From Bin125 sp026705025 (GTDB lineage: Bacteria > Chloroflexota > Dehalococcoidia > Bin125): a DNA stretch of 64,000 nucleotides. This document shows, piece after piece, positions 1-8,578 of the stretch. The stretch is from positions 1 to 64,000 of the forward strand of contig JAPPBN010000054.1 in assembly GCA_026705025.1 (NCBI GenBank), in the 5' to 3' direction. A model generated the notes under the pieces. It was given only the letters and a program-made list of their open reading frames with translations. It searched no databases and was not told where the DNA came from. The number at the start of each line of letters is the position of its first letter. Within the stretch, counting starts at the first letter, position 1. Position numbers and translations under genes: made by a program.

Positions 1-353
1 GCTACCAGTCGGCGCTCAAGGACCTCAAGCAGTCGACCCGCCAGCGCTTCATCGCAGTCGAGTTCGACTACCCGCCGCGCGAAACCGAGGCCGAGATCGT
101 CCAGCACGAGTCCGGCTGCGACCCCGATGTCGCACTCAACCTGGCCAAGATGGCCGAGAAGATCCGTAACCTGCGGGAGCATGGCCTGGCCGAAGGCGCC
201 TCCACCCGACTACTGATCTACGCCGGCCGGATGATCGCCGAAGGCGTCTCACCGCGCCGCGCCTGCCAGGTTGCGATTGTCTGGCCGCTGACCGACGACG
301 GCGAAGTTCAGCGTTCCATTGAAGAAGTCGTTTCGTCGATCTTCGAGGACTAG
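1..353 (+). CDS. MoxR/CbbQ/NorQ-type AAA+ ATPase, C-terminal fragment
   Basis: The window opens inside this gene; the frame begins at base 3 and ends with TAG at 351-353, leaving about 116 residues. What remains is the C-terminal lid region (QSTRQRFIAVEFDYPP, then GASTRLLIYAGRMI), which matches the C-terminal domain of CbbQ/NirQ/NorQ ATPases. In that family the arginine-bearing STRLL helix packs behind the AAA+ core; Walker A and B motifs would lie upstream of the window. These ATPases act as chaperone motors with a VWA partner (CbbO or NorD) that inserts metals into, or remodels, a target enzyme. The large VWA gene about 690 bp downstream fits that partner. The target enzyme is not in the window, so the specific role is open. 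Confidence 0.8.
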   Translation, partial: YQSALKDLKQSTRQRFIAVEFDYPPRETEAEIVQHESGCDPDVALNLAKMAEKIRNLREHGLAEGASTRLLIYAGRMIAEGVSPRRACQVAIVWPLTDDGEVQRSIEEVVSSIFED

Positions 354-371
354 GACCGGACCCGGCTTCCA

Positions 372-947
372 GTGCGGATTGGCATCGTCTCGGACATCCA
401 CTGCAACGCGGCCGCCCTTGATCGCGCCGTCGAGCAGATGGGTGAGATCGACGAACTGCTCTGCGCCGGCGACGCCTGCTACCAGTACCGCTTCTCCAAC
501 GACGTCGCCCAGCGGCTCAGGCAACTCGGCGGACGATATGTGCTCGGCAACCATGAAGAGATCCTGCTCTCCGAGGCCGGCGCCCGCGCCCAGGCATCGC
601 CCAGTGTCGACCAGTCGCTGCTCGGCTGGACTCGCGAGCAGCCGTACCTGCTGCGCACCGAGATCGGCTCAAAGAAGCTGCTCATGTTCCACGCGACCCC
701 CTGGGCGCCGTACCGCGATTACCTCTTCCCGCACGATCCCCAGCTCCAGCGTCTGGCCGAGGAAGAAGCCGACTTCATCATCTACGGCCACACCCACGCG
801 CCGTTGGTCAAACGCATCGGCCGAGCGCTAATCGTCAATCCCGGTTCAGCCGGAGAAATGCGAGGGACCGAGCAGGTCCTGACCTATGCTGTGCTGGATA
901 CCTCAGATGACCACGCCGAGATCCATGAGATCCGCTTCAACGTCTGA
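372..947 (+). CDS. Metallophosphoesterase, YfcE/MJ0936-like
   Basis: A 191-residue calcineurin-like phosphoesterase. The dinuclear-metal motifs are visible in order: SDIH (Asp8, His10), GDAC (Asp34), GNHE (Asn60-His61), a His in LMFHATPW, and the final GHTH. Length and the early position of DxH fit the small YfcE class that hydrolyses phosphodiesters or phosphomonoesters. The start is GTG at 372, chosen because MRIGIVSDIH puts the first motif at its usual distance from the N-terminus; no strong ribosome site is seen. It sits between the AAA+ ATPase and its probable VWA partner, 18 bp after the former, so it is probably co-transcribed. The substrate is unknown. Confidence 0.88.
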   Translation: MRIGIVSDIHCNAAALDRAVEQMGEIDELLCAGDACYQYRFSNDVAQRLRQLGGRYVLGNHEEILLSEAGARAQASPSVDQSLLGWTREQPYLLRTEIGSKKLLMFHATPWAPYRDYLFPHDPQLQRLAEEEADFIIYGHTHAPLVKRIGRALIVNPGSAGEMRGTEQVLTYAVLDTSDDHAEIHEIRFNV

Positions 948-957
948 TTGAGATCCG

Positions 958-1010
958 CTCTCTCCCCGCGTAGTGGGGGGAGATGCCGAAGGCAGTAGGG
1001 GGCGCTCCCC
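958..1010 (+). repeat. Short GC-rich palindromic intergenic repeat (class with GAGATGCCGAAGGCA)
   Basis: A hairpin (CTCTCCCCGCG against GGGGGGAG) is followed by GATGCCGAAGGCAG and a G-run. A second copy lies at 23756-23815 after another stop codon. The element carries an ATG at 983 that is in frame with the next gene, so it can mislead start calling. Confidence 0.7.
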
Positions 1011-1039
1011 AGCCACCGCCCCCGCGAAACGAGACGTCC

Positions 1040-4000
1040 ATGACCGCACAAATGATCGAAGAGGCACGCGAGGGACTGCGCCAGTTTCCGCCCGCCCTGG
1101 CCCAGGAGTTCGAGGCCGCTGTAGAAGCGGTCCTGCCGATCCTCGAGCCCGACGAGCTTGACCAGTGGTTGCGGGATGGTCTCGATATCGCTCGTCACTC
1201 TTTGCGGAGCTGGGAAGCGTCCTCCGAATACTTCCGAGCCTCAGGCCCGGTCCTGGAGCAAATCACCTACGACCAGATGCGCGAATGGTGCGCCGTCGGT
1301 ATCGACTTGATGGAGACGTCACCTGCGCTCTCGGGCGCGCTCTTCCGCGCTTCGCCCGCTGTGCTCCCGCACCTCTCGGTCTCGCAGGCCAACGACTGGT
1401 CTGCGCAGGGCAAATCGCTCTACAAGGGAACCTGGAAGTCCGGATCTCTCTCGGCCCAGTACTTCGATGTCTCGCCGCAGATCCTGCCCCACCTGCCCCT
1501 CTCGCAGATGAGACTCCTGGTCGACTTGATCGACTCGCTCGCCTCGCACTCGTATGAACTGGCCTCGGCCTGCCTCGGCATGGCGCCGGGCGTGCTTTCC
1601 CAACTCGACCGCGCCGACCGCGCACCCTTCCTCGAGTTTGGCGGCATCGTTGCCCACACGGCCTGGGTAGACGCTCGCGTCTACTTTGAGCGTGGTCCCG
1701 GAGCACTGCGTCAGGTTTCCGAGGACCAGCGGCCGCGCTACCTCTCCCTCGCCGGACAGGTGGCGATGCAGGTCGGACGCCTCGGCCACCCCTATTTCAT
1801 CGAAGCCGCTCAGGCGATCTCCGAAGTCGACAAAGACATCCACGAGGGCCTGCTCGAATTGGCAGAACAGCTCGCCCAACACTCCGGCGACGCAGCCATG
1901 GAGTTCATCAAGTCCTCGCCCCGCGTCGCTCAGCGGCTCGGCATCGACGACATCGCCCGCTGGCAGGAGTTCGGCCTGCAGATTCTCCAGCAGTCTCGAG
2001 ACGGCGGCGAAGCCTTCTTCCGCCTCGAATCGGCTCGCGGCGAAGAGGTCATGGAAGCGCTGAGCAGCCGCGTCGATCTCGACCGCGTCTCAGAGCTCAT
2101 TCGCATGTACTGCAAGGCGCTGACCGGCGTTGATGTCGGCGTCAAAGCCTCCGAGGAGTTGACCGCCAAGGGCGTGGGATGGGTCGATGAAAGCAGCCCG
2201 ACCACCGAGGGCACCACGATCTATCTGCCCGAAAACGTCGAGCGTTACCCGACCAAGGAAGAGAACTTCTCCGTCTACAAAGTCTTCGCCACTCACCAGG
2301 CCGGACGCCTGGAGTTTGGCTCGTTCGAGTACCAGTCGGAACTCGCCCCGGACCTCTTCCCGGCGGCTCAGAACGGCTCCTCAAACGGTCACGGCAACGG
2401 GGTCGTTCCGGCCGTCGTCGAAGGCGAAGAAGAGCAGATCCACACCGACATGGAGCTGTTCTTCGATCGCTTCGACGACCGCCGCCTCGCGCACGATCTG
2501 TTCACGATCGTCGAGGACACGCGCATCGACACGATCGTCAAGCGCGAGTACGCCGGTGTGCGCCGCGCCTTCTCCAGACTCCAGCAGGCGGCGATCGACC
2601 GTCGCCGGCCCGTCGAGGACATGCCTGCCCGACAGGCGATGGTGGAAAATCTCCTGCGCGCCTCACTCGACGAGATTGGTCGTATCCGCTGGCCCAACGA
2701 GCTGGCCGAAGAGATGCGCACGCCACTGCGCATCCTCAACCGCATTCGCAGCGAGGGCGCGACGGTTCAGGACAGCGCCGCCGCTACCGCGCTGCTCTAC
2801 GAGTGGCTCTCACAGATTCCCAACGTCGAACTCGACAGCGAGGATTGGTCCGATTTCGAACAGGAAATGTCCGCTGACCCGGACGGCGGCGAAGACTCCG
2901 ACATGATGCCCGGCTCCGGTTCCTCTGGACTCGAAGAGTCCTTCATGCCATTCATGCCCGGCTCCGAGGAACAGCCCTATGACAGCCCCGACCCAGTCGA
3001 CTTCCGCGGCGATTTCAAGCCGGAACTCGTCCAGTTGCTGATGAAGCTCAAGGGCGAGACCGGTACCGGAGACGCCCCACCCATCCCGCTGACCAAGGAA
3101 CAGCTCCAGGAACTGCTGGAGAAGTCGGTCGAGATTTCGATCAACGAACTGATGGACATGGACCTGGCCGAGTCGTCGGGCATGTTCCTCGACAACCTGC
3201 TCAAGGAAGTCAACCAGATCCAGGGCGAGCGCCAGGAAGGCCAACAGGCCATGGGCGACGACTCGACCGGCGCCGACGACGGCGAAGAGCTACCGGTCGA
3301 GGCCGCCTCGTTCTACTACGACGAGTGGGACTTCCGCGCTGCCGACTACAAGCCGCGCTGGTGCCGCGTGCAAGAACAACGCGGCGAATCCGGCACCTCC
3401 AACTACTACACCGAGACCCTGCACGAGCACACACAGCTCGTCCAGGAGACACGCAAGCAGTTCGAGATGCTGCGCCCGGAAATGTTCCGCAAGATGAAGC
3501 GCCTGACCGACGGCGAGGACTACGACCTCGACGCCGTGATCGAGTGGTACACCGAGAAAATCGCGGGCGCGACCTCCGAGACCAAGCTTTTCTACCGGCG
3601 CAACAAGGTCGACCGCGACGTCGCCGTCGCATTCCTGCTCGACGTCTCCGCCTCAACCGATGAGGAGATTCAGAAGCACCACGAACAGCGCCAGGATGAC
3701 CAGTTCGACGACGACCCGCGCAAGTACCTGAGCTGGTGGGCCCAGCGCCGCGCCGAGGCTGCCCGTCACCCGGGTAAGCGGATTATCGACCTCGAAAAGG
3801 AGGCCACCGTCCTGTTGATCGAGGCGCTCGAAACAATCGGCGACAAGTACGGCGTCTACGGCTTCTCCGGCTATGGCCGCGACAACGTTGAGTTCTTCGT
3901 CTACAAGGACATGGACGAACCCTTCGGCGACCGGATTAAGGAGCGAATCGACAAGATCGCCCCCGTCCGCTCGACCCGCATGGGCCCCGCCATCCGACAC

Positions 4001-4303
4001 TGCATCTGGAAGCTACAGAACACCGACGCCAAGGTCAAAATCCTCATGCTGCTCTCCGACGGCCGCCCGCAGGATCACGGCTACGGACGCGACCGCACCG
4101 AGAAGGAATACGCGATCCACGACACCAAGATGGCGCTCACCGAAGCGCGCCGCGAGGGCATGGTCCCGTTCGCCCTGACCGTCGACCGGGCCGGTCACGA
4201 CTACCTCAAGCAAATGTGCCAGGACATGGCCTACGAGGTCGTCGCCGACATCGAGTCCCTCCCCCGGCGCCTCCCCGCCCTCTACCGCCGCCTCACCGGC
4301 TAG
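1040..4303 (+). CDS. Giant VWA-domain protein, NorD/CbbO-like, with N-terminal helical repeats
   Basis: I take the ATG at 1040 (1,087 residues) because the upstream in-frame ATG at 983 lies inside a dispersed intergenic repeat. Residues about 20-345 hold eight or nine imperfect repeats of about 37 residues (pattern: aromatic-Phe, Ser/Ala-Pro, Leu, Gln, Trp, Gly), probably an alpha-solenoid. The middle (about 460-820) is acidic and low-complexity, as in NorD/CoxE-like proteins. The C-terminus (about 860-1085) is a VWA domain with the MIDAS signature DVSAS and a later SDGRPQD. Known family members work with MoxR/CbbQ ATPases in metal-centre assembly or activation of nitric oxide reductase or Rubisco. 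The fragment at the window start is a plausible partner. NorD and CbbO proteins are usually about 600-800 residues, so this one is long. The client is unknown. Confidence 0.8.
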   Translation: MTAQMIEEAREGLRQFPPALAQEFEAAVEAVLPILEPDELDQWLRDGLDIARHSLRSWEASSEYFRASGPVLEQITYDQMREWCAVGIDLMETSPALSGALFRASPAVLPHLSVSQANDWSAQGKSLYKGTWKSGSLSAQYFDVSPQILPHLPLSQMRLLVDLIDSLASHSYELASACLGMAPGVLSQLDRADRAPFLEFGGIVAHTAWVDARVYFERGPGALRQVSEDQRPRYLSLAGQVAMQVGRLGHPYFIEAAQAISEVDKDIHEGLLELAEQLAQHSGDAAMEFIKSSPRVAQRLGIDDIARWQEFGLQILQQSRDGGEAFFRLESARGEEVMEALSSRVDLDRVSELIRMYCKALTGVDVGVKASEELTAKGVGWVDESSPTTEGTTIYLPENVERYPTKEENFSVYKVFATHQAGRLEFGSFEYQSELAPDLFPAAQNGSSNGHGNGVVPAVVEGEEEQIHTDMELFFDRFDDRRLAHDLFTIVEDTRIDTIVKREYAGVRRAFSRLQQAAIDRRRPVEDMPARQAMVENLLRASLDEIGRIRWPNELAEEMRTPLRILNRIRSEGATVQDSAAATALLYEWLSQIPNVELDSEDWSDFEQEMSADPDGGEDSDMMPGSGSSGLEESFMPFMPGSEEQPYDSPDPVDFRGDFKPELVQLLMKLKGETGTGDAPPIPLTKEQLQELLEKSVEISINELMDMDLAESSGMFLDNLLKEVNQIQGERQEGQQAMGDDSTGADDGEELPVEAASFYYDEWDFRAADYKPRWCRVQEQRGESGTSNYYTETLHEHTQLVQETRKQFEMLRPEMFRKMKRLTDGEDYDLDAVIEWYTEKIAGATSETKLFYRRNKVDRDVAVAFLLDVSASTDEEIQKHHEQRQDDQFDDDPRKYLSWWAQRRAEAARHPGKRIIDLEKEATVLLIEALETIGDKYGVYGFSGYGRDNVEFFVYKDMDEPFGDRIKERIDKIAPVRSTRMGPAIRHCIWKLQNTDAKVKILMLLSDGRPQDHGYGRDRTEKEYAIHDTKMALTEARREGMVPFALTVDRAGHDYLKQMCQDMAYEVVADIESLPRRLPALYRRLTG

Positions 4304-4311
4304 CAATCAAG

Positions 4312-4355
4312 ACCTCCCCCTCCGGGGGAGGTGCCGCGAAGCGGCGGAGGCGGCC
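4312..4355 (+). repeat. Palindromic intergenic repeat (CCTCCCCC / GCCGCGAAGCGGCGG class)
   Basis: Two adjacent hairpins, ACCTCCCCCTCCGGGGGAGGT and GCCGCGAAGCGGC, follow the stop of the VWA gene. A copy in the opposite orientation is at 39931-39976. It may double as a terminator or REP-like element. It also supplies a false GTG start for the next gene. Confidence 0.65.
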
Positions 4356-4375
4356 GCTCCGGCTACCATGACCGC

Positions 4376-4720
4376 ATGTCATTCCTCGCCGCCACCCTGA
4401 CCACGGCAGGCATCGCCGCCGCCTTCGTCGCAACCCTCATCGGCCACGAATCGCTCAGCCTCTATATCGTCTGTGCGGTGGTCGCCGCCGCAGGTCTGTT
4501 GCTGATGTTGCTGCACGTCGCCCGACGCCGACGCGACTCAGCCCCCTGGTACGCCCTCGCGCCTATGGCCATCGTCGTTGCCCTGCTCGGCATCGCCGCT
4601 TCCGGAGCAACCTGCGGAGTTGCCTGTATTGCCTGGGGCTCGCCGGTTGCCGCCGCCACCCTCGTCATCCCCGACATCCGCGGCTGGTTTGGCCGGAAAC
4701 GGCCGCTCAGAAGAGTGTAA
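4376..4720 (+). CDS. Small hydrophobic membrane protein
   Basis: A 114-residue protein starting at ATG 4376; the longer frame from 4331 runs through a palindromic repeat and is unlikely. Three hydrophobic stretches are visible, at about residues 5-22, 27-45 and 58-95, the last probably two helices. An Arg cluster lies between the second and third, and the tail is basic (GRKRPLRR). Two Cys lie close together (ATCGVACIA). I do not recognise a family. It is followed by a convergent FtsX-like permease, so its context gives no hint of function. Confidence 0.55.
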   Translation: MSFLAATLTTAGIAAAFVATLIGHESLSLYIVCAVVAAAGLLLMLLHVARRRRDSAPWYALAPMAIVVALLGIAASGATCGVACIAWGSPVAAATLVIPDIRGWFGRKRPLRRV

Positions 4721-4969
4721 GTCTCCGAAGGATCAATTCATCCCGGGACCGGATGTGGTGCCGATGTGTCCGCTGCTGGCAATTCCCGCCTGTTGGTCGG
4801 ACTGGGCTTGCAAGCGTTGAAGTTCGAGTTGGGAAAGCCCCTTCGGTTTCACGCGCCCTCGCAGTGCTCGTCGCCGGTCACCACCGGGCAATCGATCCGT
4901 GATCGTCTGAAATCCCCTCTGGACTCGAATCCACTTGTCTCGCACTTCCACCTCCAGCGCTCACGGGAT

Positions 4970-7900
4970 CTAGTTCGTCAGCCGCAGCTCGCGGTTCAGT
5001 TCCAGCTTCAGGAACCAGCGCCAGGTCGCCAACACGCCGATCACCAGCACCCCGATCAGCACCGCGAACGCGATCCCCAGGATCTGCCAGTCTGTCTCGA
5101 CCTGGAACGGCGGCAACACGGTTCGTCCCGTTTCGTCAATCTCCAGGTAGCCGAGAAGCAGCAGCGATATCCGGTTGCCCAGCAGCACGCCGAGCACCAG
5201 CCCCGTGCCCACGATGATCGCGTATTCAAGGAACAGTTGGATCAGGATGCTCATATTGCCCACGCCGACCGTGCGCAACAGTGCCATCTCCAGCCGCCGC
5301 TGACGCGCCGACACCGCCATCGACACCAGGAACGCCAGTGCCAACAGCAGCGAGATCGCGATGAATGCCACCAGCAGAATCCCCGAGCCGCCGGCCGTCG
5401 TCAGAGGATCGCGTCCGCTGTCGTCCAGTCGCTCGTCCCGGTCCAGGAGCTTACCCAGCGCGTAGCGCGGGCGATTCAACTCTTCCTTGGCCGCTTCGCG
5501 CAATTCAGTGTCGTCAGTCAGGTCGAGCCACACCTCTGTCGGCGTGACCGTCGGCCTCAGGGCCGTGATTGAACCCATATGGAACAGCGCGTCATAGTCC
5601 GCCACGATGAACGAGAGCGTGTCCGGCCGCAGCGTCGGGAACAGCTCCACAATGCTCGCAACCCGCGCGCGCACGATCACGGTGTCCAGACGCAACGGAT
5701 ATCGATCGCCGACTTCCAGTCGCTGGCGCTCGGCAAAGTCTGCGCTCACGATCGTCGGGATTGTGCAGCGCGTGTTGGTGCAGAACGACGGATCGGCAAA
5801 ATGCGCGGCTCGGAGTCCGGGCGATTGTCCAATCCCCGGACGAAAGGCCATCACGTACTCGCCCGAGATCGGATCCTCGTCTTGCTCAAACTCGATATCG
5901 TCCCCCGTGCCTCGCCGCTGCACGAACTCTAGCCACCGGCCATTCTCGAAGTCCTCGATGATGAGTTCACGCCCATCCGGCTGAATCGCCGTGACTGCAT
6001 CGAAGTAGACCGTGGCCGGCTCCGAAACGAACAGCCCAAACGGCTCGCTCATCGTGATCGAGTGCAGGGAATAAGGCGGTGCCGCGCCCGAACCGACGAT
6101 CTCCTTCTGGAAGTCGATGTCCATGGCAGTCCAGGGAGTGTCGGCAGCGGGCATGGCCAGCCCTCCCGCAGTGAGATAACGGCCGTCGCCATCGCGCACG
6201 CGCAGCCAGAACGATTGGTCGGTCTCGCCTTCGCCCATTCTCACCCAGACCCGCAGGGTCTCGGTCTCCTGTGGAATCCCCACTCCCCTCCCGACCGGCG
6301 GTACGTCGATGGTGCCGATCAGCTCCTCAAACGTCATCAGTGACATGTCCTCGCGGAACCACATCATCTCGACTGCAGCCTTCGGCTCAAGGCCCAGGAT
6401 TGTCACGCTGGTCGTAGTGCCGATGCTGCGGCCTGCCGATACTTTGCTCCGGTGGATCGAGGCAATCCCTTCGACACCTTCGATCGGCCCCAGCCGATCA
6501 CGCACCCCGTTCGCAGTGGAGTACCCGCTCTCTCCCAGTTCGACCCTGAATTCCACTCCGTTGTCGTACTCGATTCGTTCCGCGAGCGACAACTCGACCG
6601 TATCCGCATACGAGGCCGCGAACGTCCCGAGCGCGGCGCCAAGCATCAGCAGGATGGTCAGCCGGGCCGCCGGGCCGACAGTGCGGCTGACGTAGCGCAA
6701 TGTCGAGGCAATCGATAGCGGAAAACGGTCGTAGGTGAGCCAGGCGAAGAACCGGTACAGGTAGGGCAAGAACCGCAGAATCACAAGCGTTGCTGCCAGC
6801 GCAAACAGGATCGGCGTGCTCAACAACAACGGGTCGGCCGACAGCCCGCCCACGCTGTCACGCTCGAACACAGTGCCTTTCAGGTCGGCCTCGAAGATCA
6901 AGCCGACCGCCACGAAGACCAGTGCGACATCAAGGAAATAGCGTTGCAACGCATTGGGACCGGCCGGTCGCGACAGGCCGCGCAAGCGCTCCGACAGCAC
7001 CCGAGTGCGGCTCGCGATCACAAGCGGCGCCAACGTGAAGAGGACCGCCACAATTGCACCGGCCGCGGAAAGCAGGAACGCCATGTCGGTCAACGTCGTT
7101 GGAATCGTCTCGCCACCGGTCAACGGCTCGAAGATCGGTGTGTAACCCAACAGTCCGATGACGCCCATCGAGATGAACGGAGCCACGGCCGCCGCGACGA
7201 TTGCGATCAGGATCCCCTCGATCGCAGTATGCGAAATCACCTGCAGAATCGATGCTCCCCGCGAGCGCATCGAGAACAGCTCTTCCCGCCGCTGCGCCAC
7301 CTGCACTCCGGCAACGATCACCACGTAGAACAGGGCGATTCCGACCACCTGCGCCAGCAGCATCAGGATCGGCACCTGGGTGAAATTGAGATCCTTGACG
7401 AACGACTCCAACCGCGGCTCGATCGGCGAGCGCAGGGATCCTCCCACCGAGCGCAGATCGGCGCGCAGCAGGTCGAACGACTCGCGCGTGTCGTCAAGCA
7501 CCGCCACGTTCAGTTGGTCGGTGTCCAACTCCGAGATCCACATCGTGTTGACCAGGTACCCGCTCATCACTCGGGCCAGGCCTGTGTCGAATGACTGCGA
7601 GGGAAGGATCAGCGGAGCGCTAATCGGTCGCGCTGGACCCGAGAACACGCCGAAGGTGATCTCGCGCGGCACCCGCGTCCAATAGGAACTCTCAGTGTTG
7701 TCGGGTTCCACGATCCCAGTCACCACGACGGGGATCAGCCGCGTGATCGCCATCGTCGGCTCGCAGGGCGGTCGAGGTGGAGGCGGCGGTCCGCCCGGCG
7801 GCGGATCGGGTTCGCGGTCGCACTCGTCGAACCCGTCGATAATCTGCCACTCCGATCCGACATCCAGTCCGAACAGACTGGCCCCGCGTGGCGTGACGGC

Positions 7901-8389
7901 CACTTCAATCGGATCGTCGAGCCAGCCTCTCGAATTCAGGTCCGGCGGCTGGGGAAACCGTCCCTCGACCACGTTGACGTTGTGTTCAGCCTCGTCGAGC
8001 GCCGCGAAAAACGCAGTGGTCGGAAACACCTGGCTCGGCCTGAGCGGGAAGTTGATCTCCGTCGGTACGGTCGACCGGAACCGCAGGCGTCGGGTCTCCA
8101 GGTCACTGAATCGATTAGCGATCGACTCGCTCGTGTAGTCGCGTGCAGACTCGTTCGGACCACCGCCCATGGGCAAGCCGTTGAGGAACGTGAACATCTG
8201 CCGGCGCTCGGTCAGATCCTCCCGCAGGCTGACGGTCAGCGAGAGATCGGACACGGCGCGCGTGTAGATCGTGGTTGAAGACATCAGCACGGCGGCAACC
8301 AGGATTCCCGCCGCGATCACCAGCTGCAGGCGCCAACTGTCCCGCATGCGCCGCAAGACAAACCCCAGGACGGCGCCGAACGATTCCAC
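4970..8389 (-). CDS. FtsX-like ABC transporter permease
   Basis: A 1,139-residue permease of the FtsX/MacB superfamily. It has an N-terminal membrane helix (about 20-40, ending in STTIYTRAV) and a large extracytoplasmic domain. A first FtsX helix block follows at about 340-480 with the coupling segment RREELFSMRSRGAS. Then come another helix group, a second long extracytoplasmic domain, and a final FtsX block near the C-terminus with RQRRLEMALLRTVGVG. A proline-rich loop flanked by Cys (DPPPGGPPPPPRPPC) lies in the first external domain. These proteins use a separate LolD/MacB-type ATPase, and none is adjacent. A paralogue is transcribed divergently from 8579. The two ATPases at 61.5-63.6 kb are candidates to drive it. 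The substrate is unknown; lipid or lipoprotein handling or peptide export are the family's usual roles. Confidence 0.87.
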   Translation of the reverse strand: MESFGAVLGFVLRRMRDSWRLQLVIAAGILVAAVLMSSTTIYTRAVSDLSLTVSLREDLTERRQMFTFLNGLPMGGGPNESARDYTSESIANRFSDLETRRLRFRSTVPTEINFPLRPSQVFPTTAFFAALDEAEHNVNVVEGRFPQPPDLNSRGWLDDPIEVAVTPRGASLFGLDVGSEWQIIDGFDECDREPDPPPGGPPPPPRPPCEPTMAITRLIPVVVTGIVEPDNTESSYWTRVPREITFGVFSGPARPISAPLILPSQSFDTGLARVMSGYLVNTMWISELDTDQLNVAVLDDTRESFDLLRADLRSVGGSLRSPIEPRLESFVKDLNFTQVPILMLLAQVVGIALFYVVIVAGVQVAQRREELFSMRSRGASILQVISHTAIEGILIAIVAAAVAPFISMGVIGLLGYTPIFEPLTGGETIPTTLTDMAFLLSAAGAIVAVLFTLAPLVIASRTRVLSERLRGLSRPAGPNALQRYFLDVALVFVAVGLIFEADLKGTVFERDSVGGLSADPLLLSTPILFALAATLVILRFLPYLYRFFAWLTYDRFPLSIASTLRYVSRTVGPAARLTILLMLGAALGTFAASYADTVELSLAERIEYDNGVEFRVELGESGYSTANGVRDRLGPIEGVEGIASIHRSKVSAGRSIGTTTSVTILGLEPKAAVEMMWFREDMSLMTFEELIGTIDVPPVGRGVGIPQETETLRVWVRMGEGETDQSFWLRVRDGDGRYLTAGGLAMPAADTPWTAMDIDFQKEIVGSGAAPPYSLHSITMSEPFGLFVSEPATVYFDAVTAIQPDGRELIIEDFENGRWLEFVQRRGTGDDIEFEQDEDPISGEYVMAFRPGIGQSPGLRAAHFADPSFCTNTRCTIPTIVSADFAERQRLEVGDRYPLRLDTVIVRARVASIVELFPTLRPDTLSFIVADYDALFHMGSITALRPTVTPTEVWLDLTDDTELREAAKEELNRPRYALGKLLDRDERLDDSGRDPLTTAGGSGILLVAFIAISLLLALAFLVSMAVSARQRRLEMALLRTVGVGNMSILIQLFLEYAIIVGTGLVLGVLLGNRISLLLLGYLEIDETGRTVLPPFQVETDWQILGIAFAVLIGVLVIGVLATWRWFLKLELNRELRLTN

Positions 8390-8578
8390 CCGAACCCCCG
8401 CTGCCTGCTCAGTGTCCGCCGCCGCCGACTGCCCGGTGGCACGCTGGAATTTCGTCGATCCCTAGTAGTCTACGAAGGCAACGCGGTCGAACATACCCCT
8501 ACCGACCACTACCAACCATCGACAACCAGGCACGGCGGCAGCCACAGCGGGAAGCACGACGAGGCGGCACGAGGCAGC

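Noticed and set aside
983..1039. Upstream ATG for the VWA gene
   Set aside because: It lies inside a dispersed palindromic repeat also found at 23756; the ATG at 1040 begins the part that looks like protein.
4733..4951. A 72-residue minus-strand frame between the membrane protein and the FtsX permease
   Set aside because: No ribosome site, no recognisable domain; the region is short intergenic DNA and the frame is what high GC gives by chance.
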